The notes under the pieces: model-generated
Told to the model about the DNA's origin: nothing
The model's database searches: none
What the model saw: only the letters and a program-made list of their open reading frames with translations
Made by a program: the position numbers and the translations under genes
Shown: positions 9,201-16,741 of the stretch, piece by piece
How positions within the stretch are numbered: position 1 is the stretch's first letter
Layout of the letters: every line of letters begins with the position of its first letter
Assembly (NCBI GenBank): GCA_965662345.1
Contig: CBFIHE010000026.1
Coordinates: forward strand, 1 to 28,486
Reading direction: 5' to 3'
Source: UBA6049 sp965662345
GTDB lineage: Bacteria; Bacteroidota; Bacteroidia; Flavobacteriales_G; Salibacteraceae
Length of the DNA stretch: 28,486 nt

Positions 9201-10508
9201 CGAATCATCAATCCAGAGAATAACCTTACGGTTACTACCAATAACATTCCTTACGGTTCCAATTTGTTGGTGAAGAACGGTGCTAAGGTGAAGAAAGGAC
9301 AGGAAATCTGTTCATGGGATCCATATAATGCATTGATTATTTCTGAGTTTGGTGGTAAAGTAGTATTCGACAACATTGTTGAAGGTGTTACATACCGTGA
9401 AGAAAGCGATGAGCAAACAGGCTTCAAAGAGAAGGTTATCATCGAGCGTAGAGATAAAACCAAAAACCCTGAGATTAGTGTAGTTAACAAGAAAGGCGAA
9501 GTTCTAAGAAGCTACAGTATTCCAGTAGGAGCACATATCATTGTAGATGAAGACCAAGCGATTGAGCCAGGAGCCACTTTGGTTAAGATTCCTCGCCAAT
9601 CAGGTAAGTCAGGAGATATCACCGGTGGTTTACCACGTGTAACAGAGCTATTTGAAGCACGTAACCCGTCTAATCCAGCTGTAGTATCAGAGATTGATGG
9701 TATAGTTTCATACGGAAAAATCAAGCGTGGTAATCGCGAGATTATCGTAGAGTCTAGAACAGGTGAGGTTAAAAAATACTTAGTTTCTCTTTCTAAGCAT
9801 ATATTGGTTCAAGAGAATGACTTTGTGAAAGCAGGTCAGGCATTATCAGATGGTGCGATAACACCTAACGATATCTTGTCTATCATGGGGCCAACTGCTG
9901 TTCAAGAATACTTGGTAAATGAAATACAAGAGGTGTATCGTTTACAAGGGGTGAAGATCAACGATAAGCACTTTGAGGTTATTGTGCGTCAAATGATGCG
10001 TAAGGTTGAAATCTTGGATGCTGGTGATACTCGATTCTTGGAGAAAGAATTAGTGAATAAATCAGACTTCTTGAAAGAGAATGATGAGTTGTTCGGTAAG
10101 ATGGTGGTAACTGAGGCTGGAGATTCAGAAACGTTTAAAGCAGGTCAGATAGTGTCAGCTAGAAAACTCAGAGATGAGAACTCTATGTTGAAGCGAAATG
10201 ACAAGCAGCCTGTTGAGGCACGTGAAGCTGTTTCTTCAACTGCAAAACCAATTCTTCAAGGTATTACAAGAGCTTCATTACAGACTGATAGCTTTATGTC
10301 TGCTGCATCTTTCCAGGAAACTACGAAGGTGTTAAACGAAGCTGCAGTTAATGCTAAAGAAGACTTCTTATCAGGACTTAAAGAAAACGTTATTGTTGGA
10401 CACTTGATTCCTGCTGGAACAGGGTTGAGAGAATACGAAAACTTGATTGTAGGTTCTAAAGAAGAACACGACCGTATAGAAGAAAAGAGAGCTGAAGAGC
10501 TAGCTTAA
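6207..10508 (+). CDS. rpoC: DNA-directed RNA polymerase subunit beta'
   Basis: This is the catalytic beta' subunit, 1433 aa, normal for Bacteroidota. The N-terminal zinc-binding site has C66, C68, C81 and C84 (YECHCGKYKR...CDRCG). The catalytic magnesium loop NADFDGD is at 477-483, with D479, D481 and D483. The second zinc site has C826, C900, C907 and C910 (LTCEAERGACGKCYGR). The bridge-helix/trigger-loop region begins at QSIGEPGTQLTLRTFH (about 933). The C-terminal part includes the TGGLPRVTELFEAR and SFMSAASFQETTKVL segments, so nothing is truncated. An ATG at 6207 is preceded by a modest GAGGAAA. A strong intrinsic terminator follows 15 nt after the stop codon. Confidence 0.99.
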   Translation: MAVRKDNRLKSNFKKIVISLASPEMVLERSHGEVLKPETINYRTYKPERDGLFCERIFGPVKDYECHCGKYKRIRYKGIVCDRCGVEVTEKKVRRERMGHIALVVPVAHIWYFKSLPNKIGYLLGLPSKKLDTIIYYERYVVISPGLAVNEEGESYEVMEFLSEEEYLDALDRLPNRSENQYLDDHDPNKFIAKMGAEALHDLLARLDLDQLSYDLRHKANTETSQQRKNEALKRLQVVEAFRDANGRMENRPEWMITKVVPVIPPELRPLVPLDGGRFATSDLNDLYRRVIIRNNRLKRLLEIKAPEVILRNEKRMLQEAVDSLFDNSRKSSAVKTESNRALKSLSDSLKGKQGRFRQNLLGKRVDYSARSVIVVGPELKMHECGLPKNMAAELYKPFIIRKLIERGIVKTVKSAKKIVDRKEPVVWDILENVLKGHPVLLNRAPTLHRLGIQAFQPKLVEGKAIQLHPLACTAFNADFDGDQMAVHLPLGNAAILEAQLLMLGSHNILNPANGAPITVPSQDMVLGLYYITKERTATKAHPVKGEGMVFYSSEEVIIAFNEKKLDLHAKIKCKVPVVEDGVVTMQLKDTTCGRVMFNEVVPQEVGFIDELLTKKSLRGIISNILHRTGVARAAQFLDDIKSMGYYWAFKGGLSFNIEDVIIPDEKDKLVDEAQAQVDEIWGNYNMGLITNNERYNQIIDVWTHTNSKLTNILMDRLENDNQGFNSIYMMFHSGARGSKEQIRQLSGMRGLMAKPKKSGSQGGDIIENPILSNFKEGLSILEYFISTHGARKGLADTALKTADAGYLTRRLVDVAQDVVISEPDCGTLRGLVATALKKNEEIVEPLSERIVGRSSVHDIYHPETNEIIVEAGGFINEGVAKSIDDANIEEVEIRSVLTCEAERGACGKCYGRNLATGRMVQRGESVGVVAAQSIGEPGTQLTLRTFHVGGTASNIASESKVIAKGDGVLEIDELRTVEKVNDQGEKVHVVVGRSAEMRIINPENNLTVTTNNIPYGSNLLVKNGAKVKKGQEICSWDPYNALIISEFGGKVVFDNIVEGVTYREESDEQTGFKEKVIIERRDKTKNPEISVVNKKGEVLRSYSIPVGAHIIVDEDQAIEPGATLVKIPRQSGKSGDITGGLPRVTELFEARNPSNPAVVSEIDGIVSYGKIKRGNREIIVESRTGEVKKYLVSLSKHILVQENDFVKAGQALSDGAITPNDILSIMGPTAVQEYLVNEIQEVYRLQGVKINDKHFEVIVRQMMRKVEILDAGDTRFLEKELVNKSDFLKENDELFGKMVVTEAGDSETFKAGQIVSARKLRDENSMLKRNDKQPVEAREAVSSTAKPILQGITRASLQTDSFMSAASFQETTKVLNEAAVNAKEDFLSGLKENVIVGHLIPAGTGLREYENLIVGSKEEHDRIEEKRAEELA

Positions 10509-10523
10509 TTCAATTAACAATAC

Positions 10524-10553
10524 AAGCCCGATGCATCTGCATCGGGCTTTTTT
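10524..10553 (+). terminator. Intrinsic terminator after rpoC
   Basis: A 12-bp perfect inverted repeat (AAGCCCGATGCA at 10524-10535, TGCATCGGGCTT at 10538-10549) is followed by a T-run (10548-10553). It ends only 12 nt before the likely DUF3467 start codon at 10566. DUF3467 expression would therefore need read-through of this hairpin. Confidence 0.92.
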
Positions 10554-10565
10554 ATGCCAATTATT

Positions 10566-10883
10566 ATGAGCGATCAACAGAAAGAAGGACAACTTAATAT
10601 TGAAATATCGGAAGAGGTAGCAGATGGGGAATACTCTAACTTCGCCATTTTAACACATTCCCATGCAGAGTTTGTGGTAGACTTCATAAAGATAGTTCCT
10701 GGAGCTCCAAAGGCAAAAGTGAAGTCTAGAATAATCATGACTCCGCAGCATGCGAAAAGATTGATGAAGGCATTGGGAGACAATATAGACAAGTACGAAC
10801 AAAGCTTTGGAGAGATAGAAGATCACGGTAAGGGTCAGCCACCGTTACCTATGAACTTTGGCGGACCTACCACACAAGCTTAA
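10566..10883 (+). CDS. DUF3467 family protein
   Basis: This is a small conserved protein often found directly downstream of rpoC in Bacteroidota; its molecular function is unknown to me. The ATG at 10566 gives 105 aa beginning MSDQQKEGQLNIEIS. An in-frame ATG at 10554 touches the rpoC terminator T-run and adds only MPII, so 10566 is preferred. Family features are the EVADGEYSNFAILTHSHAEFVVDFIK core and the KSRIIMTPQHAKRLMKAL helix, with a Pro/Gly-rich tail. There is no signal peptide or membrane segment, so it should be cytosolic. There is no room for its own promoter between terminator and start. Its stop codon overlaps that of the convergent patatin-like gene by 4 nt. Confidence 0.9.
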   Translation: MSDQQKEGQLNIEISEEVADGEYSNFAILTHSHAEFVVDFIKIVPGAPKAKVKSRIIMTPQHAKRLMKALGDNIDKYEQSFGEIEDHGKGQPPLPMNFGGPTTQA

Positions 10884-13237
10884 TGAAGCGCCCGATCTCT
10901 AAAGAGGATAAAGCCGTAATTGAATAAGAAGGTTACGGGATTCTCCTCACCTGGGCTCACTTGAGTATTGTTGTAGTAGTAGTTAACGGAGGCACTGAAT
11001 GGTCCTATTGGGCTATCATAAACAAGTGTTCCATTGGCTATGGTATGCCTTACTTCAAAAGGGTCTCCGTATTGACCATCACGACTTAGCTGTTCTTTAT
11101 TGATAGCCTGATATGGCTGGAAGATATAACCCTCTAAGCGAGCTTGCCAATTCTTAGAGAATTTATAAACGAACTTGATACCACCTGCAACGTATTGATT
11201 CGCTCTGAAAGACTCAAGAAACAGTGTTTTACTATCGGGTGTAGGTTGGTATGCGTTTGCCCTAATAATTGAAGATGTGTAGTTGTTGAATAAGGGCTGT
11301 GAAGAATAGAACCCGGTAGCTTCTAATCCAATCTTAATGCGTTTAGACAGGTTAAAATAGTTCTCAAGCTCTAGCTTAATTTGCAACCACTCTTGATCTT
11401 CTACAAGAAGAGAGCTGTCAAGACTTGTTGACCCAGGAGTGTATTCTTCTGTTTGCCTTACAAGTAAACTTGAGATTCTAATGCGTTTTCCGCTTGTAGG
11501 GTATTGCTTGTGGTTCAAGTTGTTTTGGTTGTAGAAGATCCCCAAGCTAAATCCTTCGAACCTAGATTGGTCTACGGTATCTCCAGGAGTAAACGATTTA
11601 CTTTGATAGTACTCATCGTTAAATCTATAATAGTTAAACCTTCCACCCAAGACTCCTCGGTTCCCAATTGGAACTCCTGAGGTTATACCTGCAATTTGCT
11701 CTTGAGTTACAACAAACGATGGAATATTATCTGTAAATAAGGTGTTGAACCTAGACTCAAAATAATCCCAGCGGTGAAACGTAATAGAAGGCTCAATATA
11801 TAGTGGAATGCGACTAGGTATGTCAAACCTTACTCTAGCATGGCCTGCAGCGTAAAGCTTTCCAAATTGGGCACTACCTTCTGCTTCTAATCCCCATCCG
11901 GCTAGTCTGTTATATTGTACACCCGCATAACCACTACTGATTGGGCGCGAACCAAAGTTTCCACCGAACTTTATGGACACATCGTTTTGAACTTTAACTT
12001 TATTTAACCAAATGAAGCCTTCTTGTGCTGTGTCATATCCCATCTCGGGGTAAGCTCCTGCAACTTTTTTATTCTCAACAAGTCTAAAAAAGTTCGTCTT
12101 CGCTTGTTCCAGTAAAAGACCATTCGCTTTCCGAGATTTTTTGAATAAAATTTTCTCTACGTATTTTGCTTGGTTTTTATTAAGTCCATCTACCTTCACT
12201 TCTTTTATGAATACTTCTTGCAATCTACTCCTATATTGCTCTCGCTTTTTCTCGAAAATTTTAGAATCAGAAAAAACTGCTTCATTAATTCCAGTGTAGT
12301 TAATATCTATACCAAATACCATTGATTTTAACTCTGGCATTCGCTTTATTGTAGCATAGTATCCGCTGTCAATTGCTTCTGAGGCATTCTCAAATTCGAA
12401 CACGCCAAAGTTTACGCTCGGCTCTATGATTACATTCTCAATGCAGTTCACATCAAATGATGTTTCATTCACAAGAAGTGCTCGCACCTGTGAGTATAAA
12501 TCATCTTCATTAGGTGGTGGACCGTTAGAAGCTACTTTACTGCCTATGATGTAGGTTGGGTTAAAAGCCTCACACATGATATCTGCTGGGAAGTTATTGT
12601 ACAAGCCACCATCAAATAGCAAGACGTCATCTACGAGAAGGGGCTTTATAAAGAAGGGATAACTCATGGAAGCTCTAACAGCTGTTGCAACGCTTCCAGA
12701 ATCGAATGTTACGGTTTGTTTGGTGTAGATATCACTTGCCACGCACCTAAAGGGTATGAATAAACTATCAAAGTTGTAGTCTGCATTTTCTGATGCGGCT
12801 GCAAAGCGTGCCATTAACTCGAAGTCTATAGCTGAAGGGTTTATTAAGTTGGTGGGTAGTTTTGCTTTAAATATGCTGTCTTTTGCAAAAGAGAGTGATA
12901 CAATGGATGGGTCTACATTAGAACCAGACCATTCATAAATGTACTTCTCTTCCGTTTGACCGTTTACCATTTTTAGATACGTTTCAGACTTAAAGAAAGC
13001 TTCCATTTCTTCTGGGGTGTATCCAGATGCATACAAGCCACCAATTAATGCGCCCATGCTGGAGCCTGTTATGTGTGTAGGGTAGATGCCGTGTTCTTCA
13101 AGTGCCTTTAGCATACCCACATGCGCTAAGCCGTCCGCTCCGCCACCACTCAGAACTAATCCTATTCTTGGAGATTCTTGGGCTTGTGTGCCAAAGAAAA
13201 TCCATACGGAGATAAGGATTGTGACGATTCTTTTCAT
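10880..13237 (-). CDS. Patatin-like phospholipase with POTRA and outer-membrane beta-barrel (type Vd autotransporter architecture)
   Basis: This is a 785-aa predicted outer-membrane lipase. In order: a signal peptide (1 to about 19, ending GTQA); a patatin domain at about 24-235 with the glycine-rich oxyanion loop at 31-36, the GSSMG nucleophile elbow with Ser60, and the DGG motif with Asp209 completing the Ser-Asp dyad; a POTRA-like segment at about 342-415; and a BamA/surface-antigen-type beta-barrel to the C-terminus. This is the layout of Pseudomonas PlpD and Fusobacterium FplA, both type Vd secreted patatins. The oxyanion loop reads GGGADG where relatives usually have K or R at the fifth position. 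The gene follows btuF-like by 50 nt, with a hairpin and a TAnnTTTG box between them. Confidence 0.9.
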   Translation of the reverse strand: MKRIVTILISVWIFFGTQAQESPRIGLVLSGGGADGLAHVGMLKALEEHGIYPTHITGSSMGALIGGLYASGYTPEEMEAFFKSETYLKMVNGQTEEKYIYEWSGSNVDPSIVSLSFAKDSIFKAKLPTNLINPSAIDFELMARFAAASENADYNFDSLFIPFRCVASDIYTKQTVTFDSGSVATAVRASMSYPFFIKPLLVDDVLLFDGGLYNNFPADIMCEAFNPTYIIGSKVASNGPPPNEDDLYSQVRALLVNETSFDVNCIENVIIEPSVNFGVFEFENASEAIDSGYYATIKRMPELKSMVFGIDINYTGINEAVFSDSKIFEKKREQYRSRLQEVFIKEVKVDGLNKNQAKYVEKILFKKSRKANGLLLEQAKTNFFRLVENKKVAGAYPEMGYDTAQEGFIWLNKVKVQNDVSIKFGGNFGSRPISSGYAGVQYNRLAGWGLEAEGSAQFGKLYAAGHARVRFDIPSRIPLYIEPSITFHRWDYFESRFNTLFTDNIPSFVVTQEQIAGITSGVPIGNRGVLGGRFNYYRFNDEYYQSKSFTPGDTVDQSRFEGFSLGIFYNQNNLNHKQYPTSGKRIRISSLLVRQTEEYTPGSTSLDSSLLVEDQEWLQIKLELENYFNLSKRIKIGLEATGFYSSQPLFNNYTSSIIRANAYQPTPDSKTLFLESFRANQYVAGGIKFVYKFSKNWQARLEGYIFQPYQAINKEQLSRDGQYGDPFEVRHTIANGTLVYDSPIGPFSASVNYYYNNTQVSPGEENPVTFLFNYGFILFRDRALH

Positions 13238-13250
13238 GTTGGTATTCTCG

Positions 13251-13258
13251 CAAAATTA
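13251..13258 (-). promoter_or_regulatory. Candidate -7 box (TAATTTTG) for the patatin-like gene
   Basis: On the minus strand this 8-mer matches the Bacteroidota -7 consensus TAnnTTTG exactly and lies 13 nt before the ATG. I do not see a convincing -33 TTG at standard spacing, so the match rests on the -7 element alone. Confidence 0.5.
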
Positions 13259-13262
13259 AAGC

Positions 13263-13277
13263 ATTACCAACGGTAAT
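13263..13277 (-). terminator. Small inverted repeat between btuF-like and patatin genes
   Basis: ATTACC and GGTAAT arms surround a 3-nt spacer. On the minus strand the repeat is followed by GCTTTAATTTT. It could be a weak terminator for the upstream operon or an operator next to the patatin promoter. The 6-bp AT-rich stem makes either role tentative. Confidence 0.35.
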
Positions 13278-13287
13278 AGGTGCAGTC

Positions 13288-14058
13288 TTACAGTTGATTT
13301 AAACCGTTTATGTAATCCGGTGTCTTAACTAGTCTGGAGCCGTACCAACTAAAAAGCTCACCGTCCACTAGTATTACCCGCGTCTTGGGTAATTTGGAAG
13401 AAAGCTCTCGTACATCTTTTTCTTTGAACGGATAGGGTTCTGACGATAGTAATACCAAATCTGGACTGAGTTTTATGAGTTGATCTTCAGAAACTTCAGG
13501 ATAACGATTCTCTTGTACCAAATTCGTCCAGCTGGCTTTTTCAAGCATATGATGTATGAATGTATCATTGCCTGCTGCCATATATGGTTTCTTCCAAATT
13601 AAATAAACAACAGATTTGGAAGGCTGCAACTTTATTCCATCGAATCTGCTTTGAATGGTTCGGCTCATCCTTGCACCTACATCAGCTCTGCCAACAATGC
13701 TGGCCAGTTGCTCAATCATGCGCAGTGCATCATCAAGGTTACCTATGTTGCTTGTCCAAACTGGACAAAAAGCAGTTATAGCTTCCACGTCTTCGCGGTT
13801 GTTCTCCTCTTTGTTCGCGATAACCAAATCTGGTTTTAGATCACGTATTTTAGATATTTCAGGAGATTTTGTTCCTCCTACGCGCACCTTTTGTAAAAAT
13901 TCTTCAAGGGGATGAACACAGAAGTTTGTGATACCAACTACTTCATCTGATAAACCTAAATCAAAAAGTAATTCGGTTTGACTCGGCACTAACGAAACAA
14001 TTCGTTTTGGATAGTTATCAAGTGAAATTCTGGTACCAATTTGATCAGTGAACTGCAT
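13288..14058 (-). CDS. BtuF/TroA-type helical-backbone binding protein, apparently cytosolic
   Basis: This 256-aa protein is of the periplasmic-binding-protein family that holds cobalamin, heme or iron-siderophores (COG0614). Visible family features are the opening KRIVSLVPSQTELLFDLGL, VVGITNFCVHP, VGGTKSPEISKIRDLKPDLVIA, the long linker helix after DDALRMIEQLASIVG, and the C-lobe SEDQLIKLSPDLVLLSSEPYPFK. The N-terminus is MQFTDQIGTRISL, with no signal peptide or lipobox, unlike transport-associated members. Nucleotide loci for an ABC permease or ATPase of the BtuCD type are absent nearby. Its start lies 2 nt after the cystathionine beta-synthase stop, so the two are translated from one mRNA. 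The ligand cannot be told from sequence; cobalamin is the guess that fits homocysteine metabolism. Confidence 0.82.
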   Translation of the reverse strand: MQFTDQIGTRISLDNYPKRIVSLVPSQTELLFDLGLSDEVVGITNFCVHPLEEFLQKVRVGGTKSPEISKIRDLKPDLVIANKEENNREDVEAITAFCPVWTSNIGNLDDALRMIEQLASIVGRADVGARMSRTIQSRFDGIKLQPSKSVVYLIWKKPYMAAGNDTFIHHMLEKASWTNLVQENRYPEVSEDQLIKLSPDLVLLSSEPYPFKEKDVRELSSKLPKTRVILVDGELFSWYGSRLVKTPDYINGLNQL

Positions 14059-14060
14059 GG

Positions 14061-15431
14061 CTATGCCAATGCTCCTATTATATCATGCTTGGTGATGATG
14101 TGCCATACACCATGCCATTTGCAAAGCACTGCACTATTCTCTTTATTGATGAGCTTTGTTATCTCCTTCAGAGGAGCGTGTCCGTCAACGATAGGGAAGG
14201 CTGGCCTCATAATATCTCCAATGGATTTATTTTTAGCCTCTGAGTCATCAATTAAAAGCTTGAATAAATAAGAATCGTCAATAGAGCCCACTGGCTCGTT
14301 ATCTCTTAAGATTGGAATTTGCGAAATATCAAATTGACACATCTTGTCTATGGCATGTTGAACTAACTCTTCGGTTTTTAAAGAAACTAGTTTTCTATCC
14401 ATGTGCTTGCGCAAAAAGTCTTCAACCGTCTGTTCCTCTTCTACCAGGAACCCGCGGTCTTTCATCCAATCATCGTTATAAATTTTACCAACGTATCTGC
14501 TTCCATGATCGTGGAAAAGTACAACCACACAATCATCTGGTTTGAGTTCATCTTTTAGTTGCTTCAACCCTTGATATGCAGAACCACATGAATATCCCAA
14601 GAACAAGCCTTCTTTTTTGGCTAAATCACGAGCTACCAGAGCACCGTCTTTATCAGTAACTTTTTCAAATTTATCTATGAGTTCAAAGTCAACATTCTTA
14701 GGTAGGATATCTTCACCAATACCTTCTGTTATGTAACTGTAGATTTCGTTTTCATCAAACTCTCCAGTTTCATGGTATTTCTTGAATACAGAGCCGTATG
14801 AATCAACTCCCCAAATCTTGATATCAGGATTTTTCTCTTTGAGGTATTTCGCTACCCCAGATATAGTTCCGCCAGTTCCTACACCTACTACAAAGTGCGT
14901 GATTTTGCCATCTGTTTGCTCCCAAATTTCTGGTCCAGTTGTTTCGTAGTGAGCTTCTCTATTCGATAGGTTATCGTATTGATAAGGGTAGAATGAGTTT
15001 GGAATTTCTTTATTCAAGCGGTCGGCTACGGAATAGTAGCTCTCTGGATGTTCTGGAGGTACACTGGTGGGGCACACATAAATTTCCGCTCCCATGGCAC
15101 GTAGGATGTCCATTTTTTCTTTAGACTGCTTGTCACTAAGCGTACAGATTAGTTTATAGCCTTTTATGATTGCAGCTAAGGCGAGTCCCATTCCTGTATT
15201 CCCTGAAGTACACTCAATGATTGTACCTCCAGGTTTAAGTTTTCCCTCGGCTTCTGCATCTTCAATCATTTTTAAAGCCATACGGTCTTTTACAGAGTGG
15301 CCTGGATTGAAGTATTCTACCTTAGCCCATATTGGACATGGCATATCTTCTGCAATTTTATTCAGTTTTATGAGGGGGGTGTCTCCAATGGTTTGGAGTA
15401 TGTTATCGTAAACGCGCTTCTGTTTATTCAT
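14061..15431 (-). CDS. Cystathionine beta-synthase (PLP enzyme with C-terminal CBS domain pair)
   Basis: It condenses serine with homocysteine to cystathionine, the first step of transsulfuration. The 456-aa protein has a fold-type II PLP domain (about 1-335) and a CBS-domain pair (about 340-456). The PLP Schiff-base lysine is K48 in FNPGHSVKDR, very close to the eukaryotic enzyme's FNAGGSVKDR. The substrate loop SGNTGMG is at 76-82, and the phosphate-cup GVGTGGTISG is present. The CBS pair is bacterial in sequence (IPILRDNEPVGSIDD, IITKHDIIGAL), and there is no N-terminal heme domain. Cysteine synthase with CBS domains is the alternative; the FNPGHSVKDR motif and domain layout favour cystathionine beta-synthase. 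It sits 22 nt after the FtsX-like permease gene and 2 nt before the btuF-like gene. Confidence 0.88.
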   Translation of the reverse strand: MNKQKRVYDNILQTIGDTPLIKLNKIAEDMPCPIWAKVEYFNPGHSVKDRMALKMIEDAEAEGKLKPGGTIIECTSGNTGMGLALAAIIKGYKLICTLSDKQSKEKMDILRAMGAEIYVCPTSVPPEHPESYYSVADRLNKEIPNSFYPYQYDNLSNREAHYETTGPEIWEQTDGKITHFVVGVGTGGTISGVAKYLKEKNPDIKIWGVDSYGSVFKKYHETGEFDENEIYSYITEGIGEDILPKNVDFELIDKFEKVTDKDGALVARDLAKKEGLFLGYSCGSAYQGLKQLKDELKPDDCVVVLFHDHGSRYVGKIYNDDWMKDRGFLVEEEQTVEDFLRKHMDRKLVSLKTEELVQHAIDKMCQFDISQIPILRDNEPVGSIDDSYLFKLLIDDSEAKNKSIGDIMRPAFPIVDGHAPLKEITKLINKENSAVLCKWHGVWHIITKHDIIGALA

Positions 15432-15453
15432 ATCAACGCGAAAGTATCCGTTT

Positions 15454-16683
15454 TCAGTTGAAACGTATGGCTTTTACAGCTGAAATCTTGGTAATTACAT
15501 AGGTTGGTAAAACCAGCATGAGGGTACATAAAACAATAGTGCCAAGGTTTAGAATAAGAATATAAGACCATTCAAAATTAACAGGTACGTGTGTTAAATA
15601 GTATGATTCCTCTTGAAGCGTAATAAACCTAAACTGTTGTTGAAGATAGCCAAGGCCCAGTCCTAGTGCATTACCCCAAAACATGCCTATTGATACAAGA
15701 TACGCTGCCTTGAATAGAAAGATTTTACGAATGCTAACATTATCTGATCCTAGTGCTTTCAAAATACCAATCATAGGTGTTCTGTCTAAAATGAGAATAA
15801 GCAATGCAGAGGTCATGTTTATGGAAGAAACCAAAATGACCAAAGCCACAATTATGATAACATTGATGTCTTGCAACTCCAACCACCCAAAAATATCAGG
15901 AAATCGCTCTTCAATGGTTTGCGTCTTGAAAGCATAAGGTATGATATCGTAAACTGCGCGGTCTACCTCATGCAGTTGATTAATATCTTTTACATTTATT
16001 TCAAAACCACCCACGGCATTCTCATCCCAGCCGTTTACACGTTGAACGTGCCGCAGGTCACCCACAATAAATAGGTCATCAAAATCAGCTAGTCCCGTGT
16101 TGTATAAACCAGAAACAAAAAAGCGTCTGGGTTTAGGCTTCCCATCTTGAACGAAGAAAACATAGAATTTATCACCCGTTTGCAATTGCATTGTTTCTGC
16201 AATCCGTTTTGAAATGAGAACGGAATCTGATCGCTTTTCCCCAAATTCAGGAAAGGCCCCATCAACTATATTTTCAGAAAAGAAGCGTTTATCAAATGTA
16301 GCGTCTATTCCTTTTAGTACTATCCCTTGCAGAACCTCTTCTTGTTTTAAGATGCCAGCCTTATTGGCATATGGAGAGATGGAGTGAACATTTGGAATAG
16401 TTAAAATCTCTTCTAAAAAGGGCTGATCTATACTAACGGGGTCTTGTTCATACCCATCTGTACTTTGAAAATGATTGAGCTGAATGTGTCCGCCAAAACC
16501 AATTACTTTTTGCCTAATCTCTTTCTGGAAACCAGTTAAGATGGCAATACTTAAAAGCATGACAGCAACACCAATAACAATACCTCCAATTGCAATATTG
16601 ATGATGGGCCCAGTTCCAGATTGTTTTTCTCCTGGCCGGTTATCATTACCCATTCGTTTTGCTAAAAAAAGCTCAAAATTCAC
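15454..16683 (-). CDS. ABC transporter permease, FtsX/LolE (MacB-like) family
   Basis: This 409-aa inner-membrane protein has four predicted membrane spans: one near residues 27-50 and three at the C-terminus (about 273-295, 318-340, 373-395). A large periplasmic domain lies between, as in lipoprotein-releasing LolC/LolE. The start is GTG at 16683, giving MNFELFLAKRM, which matches the family's N-terminus well; the first ATG is 10 codons later and would remove that conserved stretch. The FtsX signature around ILDRTPMIGILKALGSDNVSIRKIF is present. No ATPase gene is adjacent, so a LolD-like partner must be encoded elsewhere. It is the first gene of an apparent operon with cystathionine beta-synthase and btuF-like. 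It is divergent from the DUF1343 gene, with 58 bp to that gene's ATG. Confidence 0.88.
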   Translation of the reverse strand: MNFELFLAKRMGNDNRPGEKQSGTGPIINIAIGGIVIGVAVMLLSIAILTGFQKEIRQKVIGFGGHIQLNHFQSTDGYEQDPVSIDQPFLEEILTIPNVHSISPYANKAGILKQEEVLQGIVLKGIDATFDKRFFSENIVDGAFPEFGEKRSDSVLISKRIAETMQLQTGDKFYVFFVQDGKPKPRRFFVSGLYNTGLADFDDLFIVGDLRHVQRVNGWDENAVGGFEINVKDINQLHEVDRAVYDIIPYAFKTQTIEERFPDIFGWLELQDINVIIIVALVILVSSINMTSALLILILDRTPMIGILKALGSDNVSIRKIFLFKAAYLVSIGMFWGNALGLGLGYLQQQFRFITLQEESYYLTHVPVNFEWSYILILNLGTIVLCTLMLVLPTYVITKISAVKAIRFN

Positions 16684-16712
16684 CTGCTACACTGCTTATT
16701 TTGATGGTTTGG

Positions 16713-16723
16713 GCTAAGTTAGC
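16713..16723. promoter_or_regulatory. Palindrome GCTAAGTTAGC in the divergent intergenic region
   Basis: This is an 11-bp perfect palindrome. It reads TAAGTTAG on the plus strand (19 nt before the DUF1343 ATG) and TAACTTAG on the minus strand (30 nt before the permease GTG). Each is a 7 of 8 match to the Bacteroidota -7 box TAnnTTTG. It may be a symmetric -7 element serving both genes, or an operator. Confidence 0.4.
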
Positions 16724-16741
16724 GATGTGTTAAGAATCCAC

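Noticed and set aside
13560..13915. Plus-strand open frames within the btuF-like gene
   Set aside because: They are several short overlapping frames opposite a well-supported gene, with no family resemblance and no start context.
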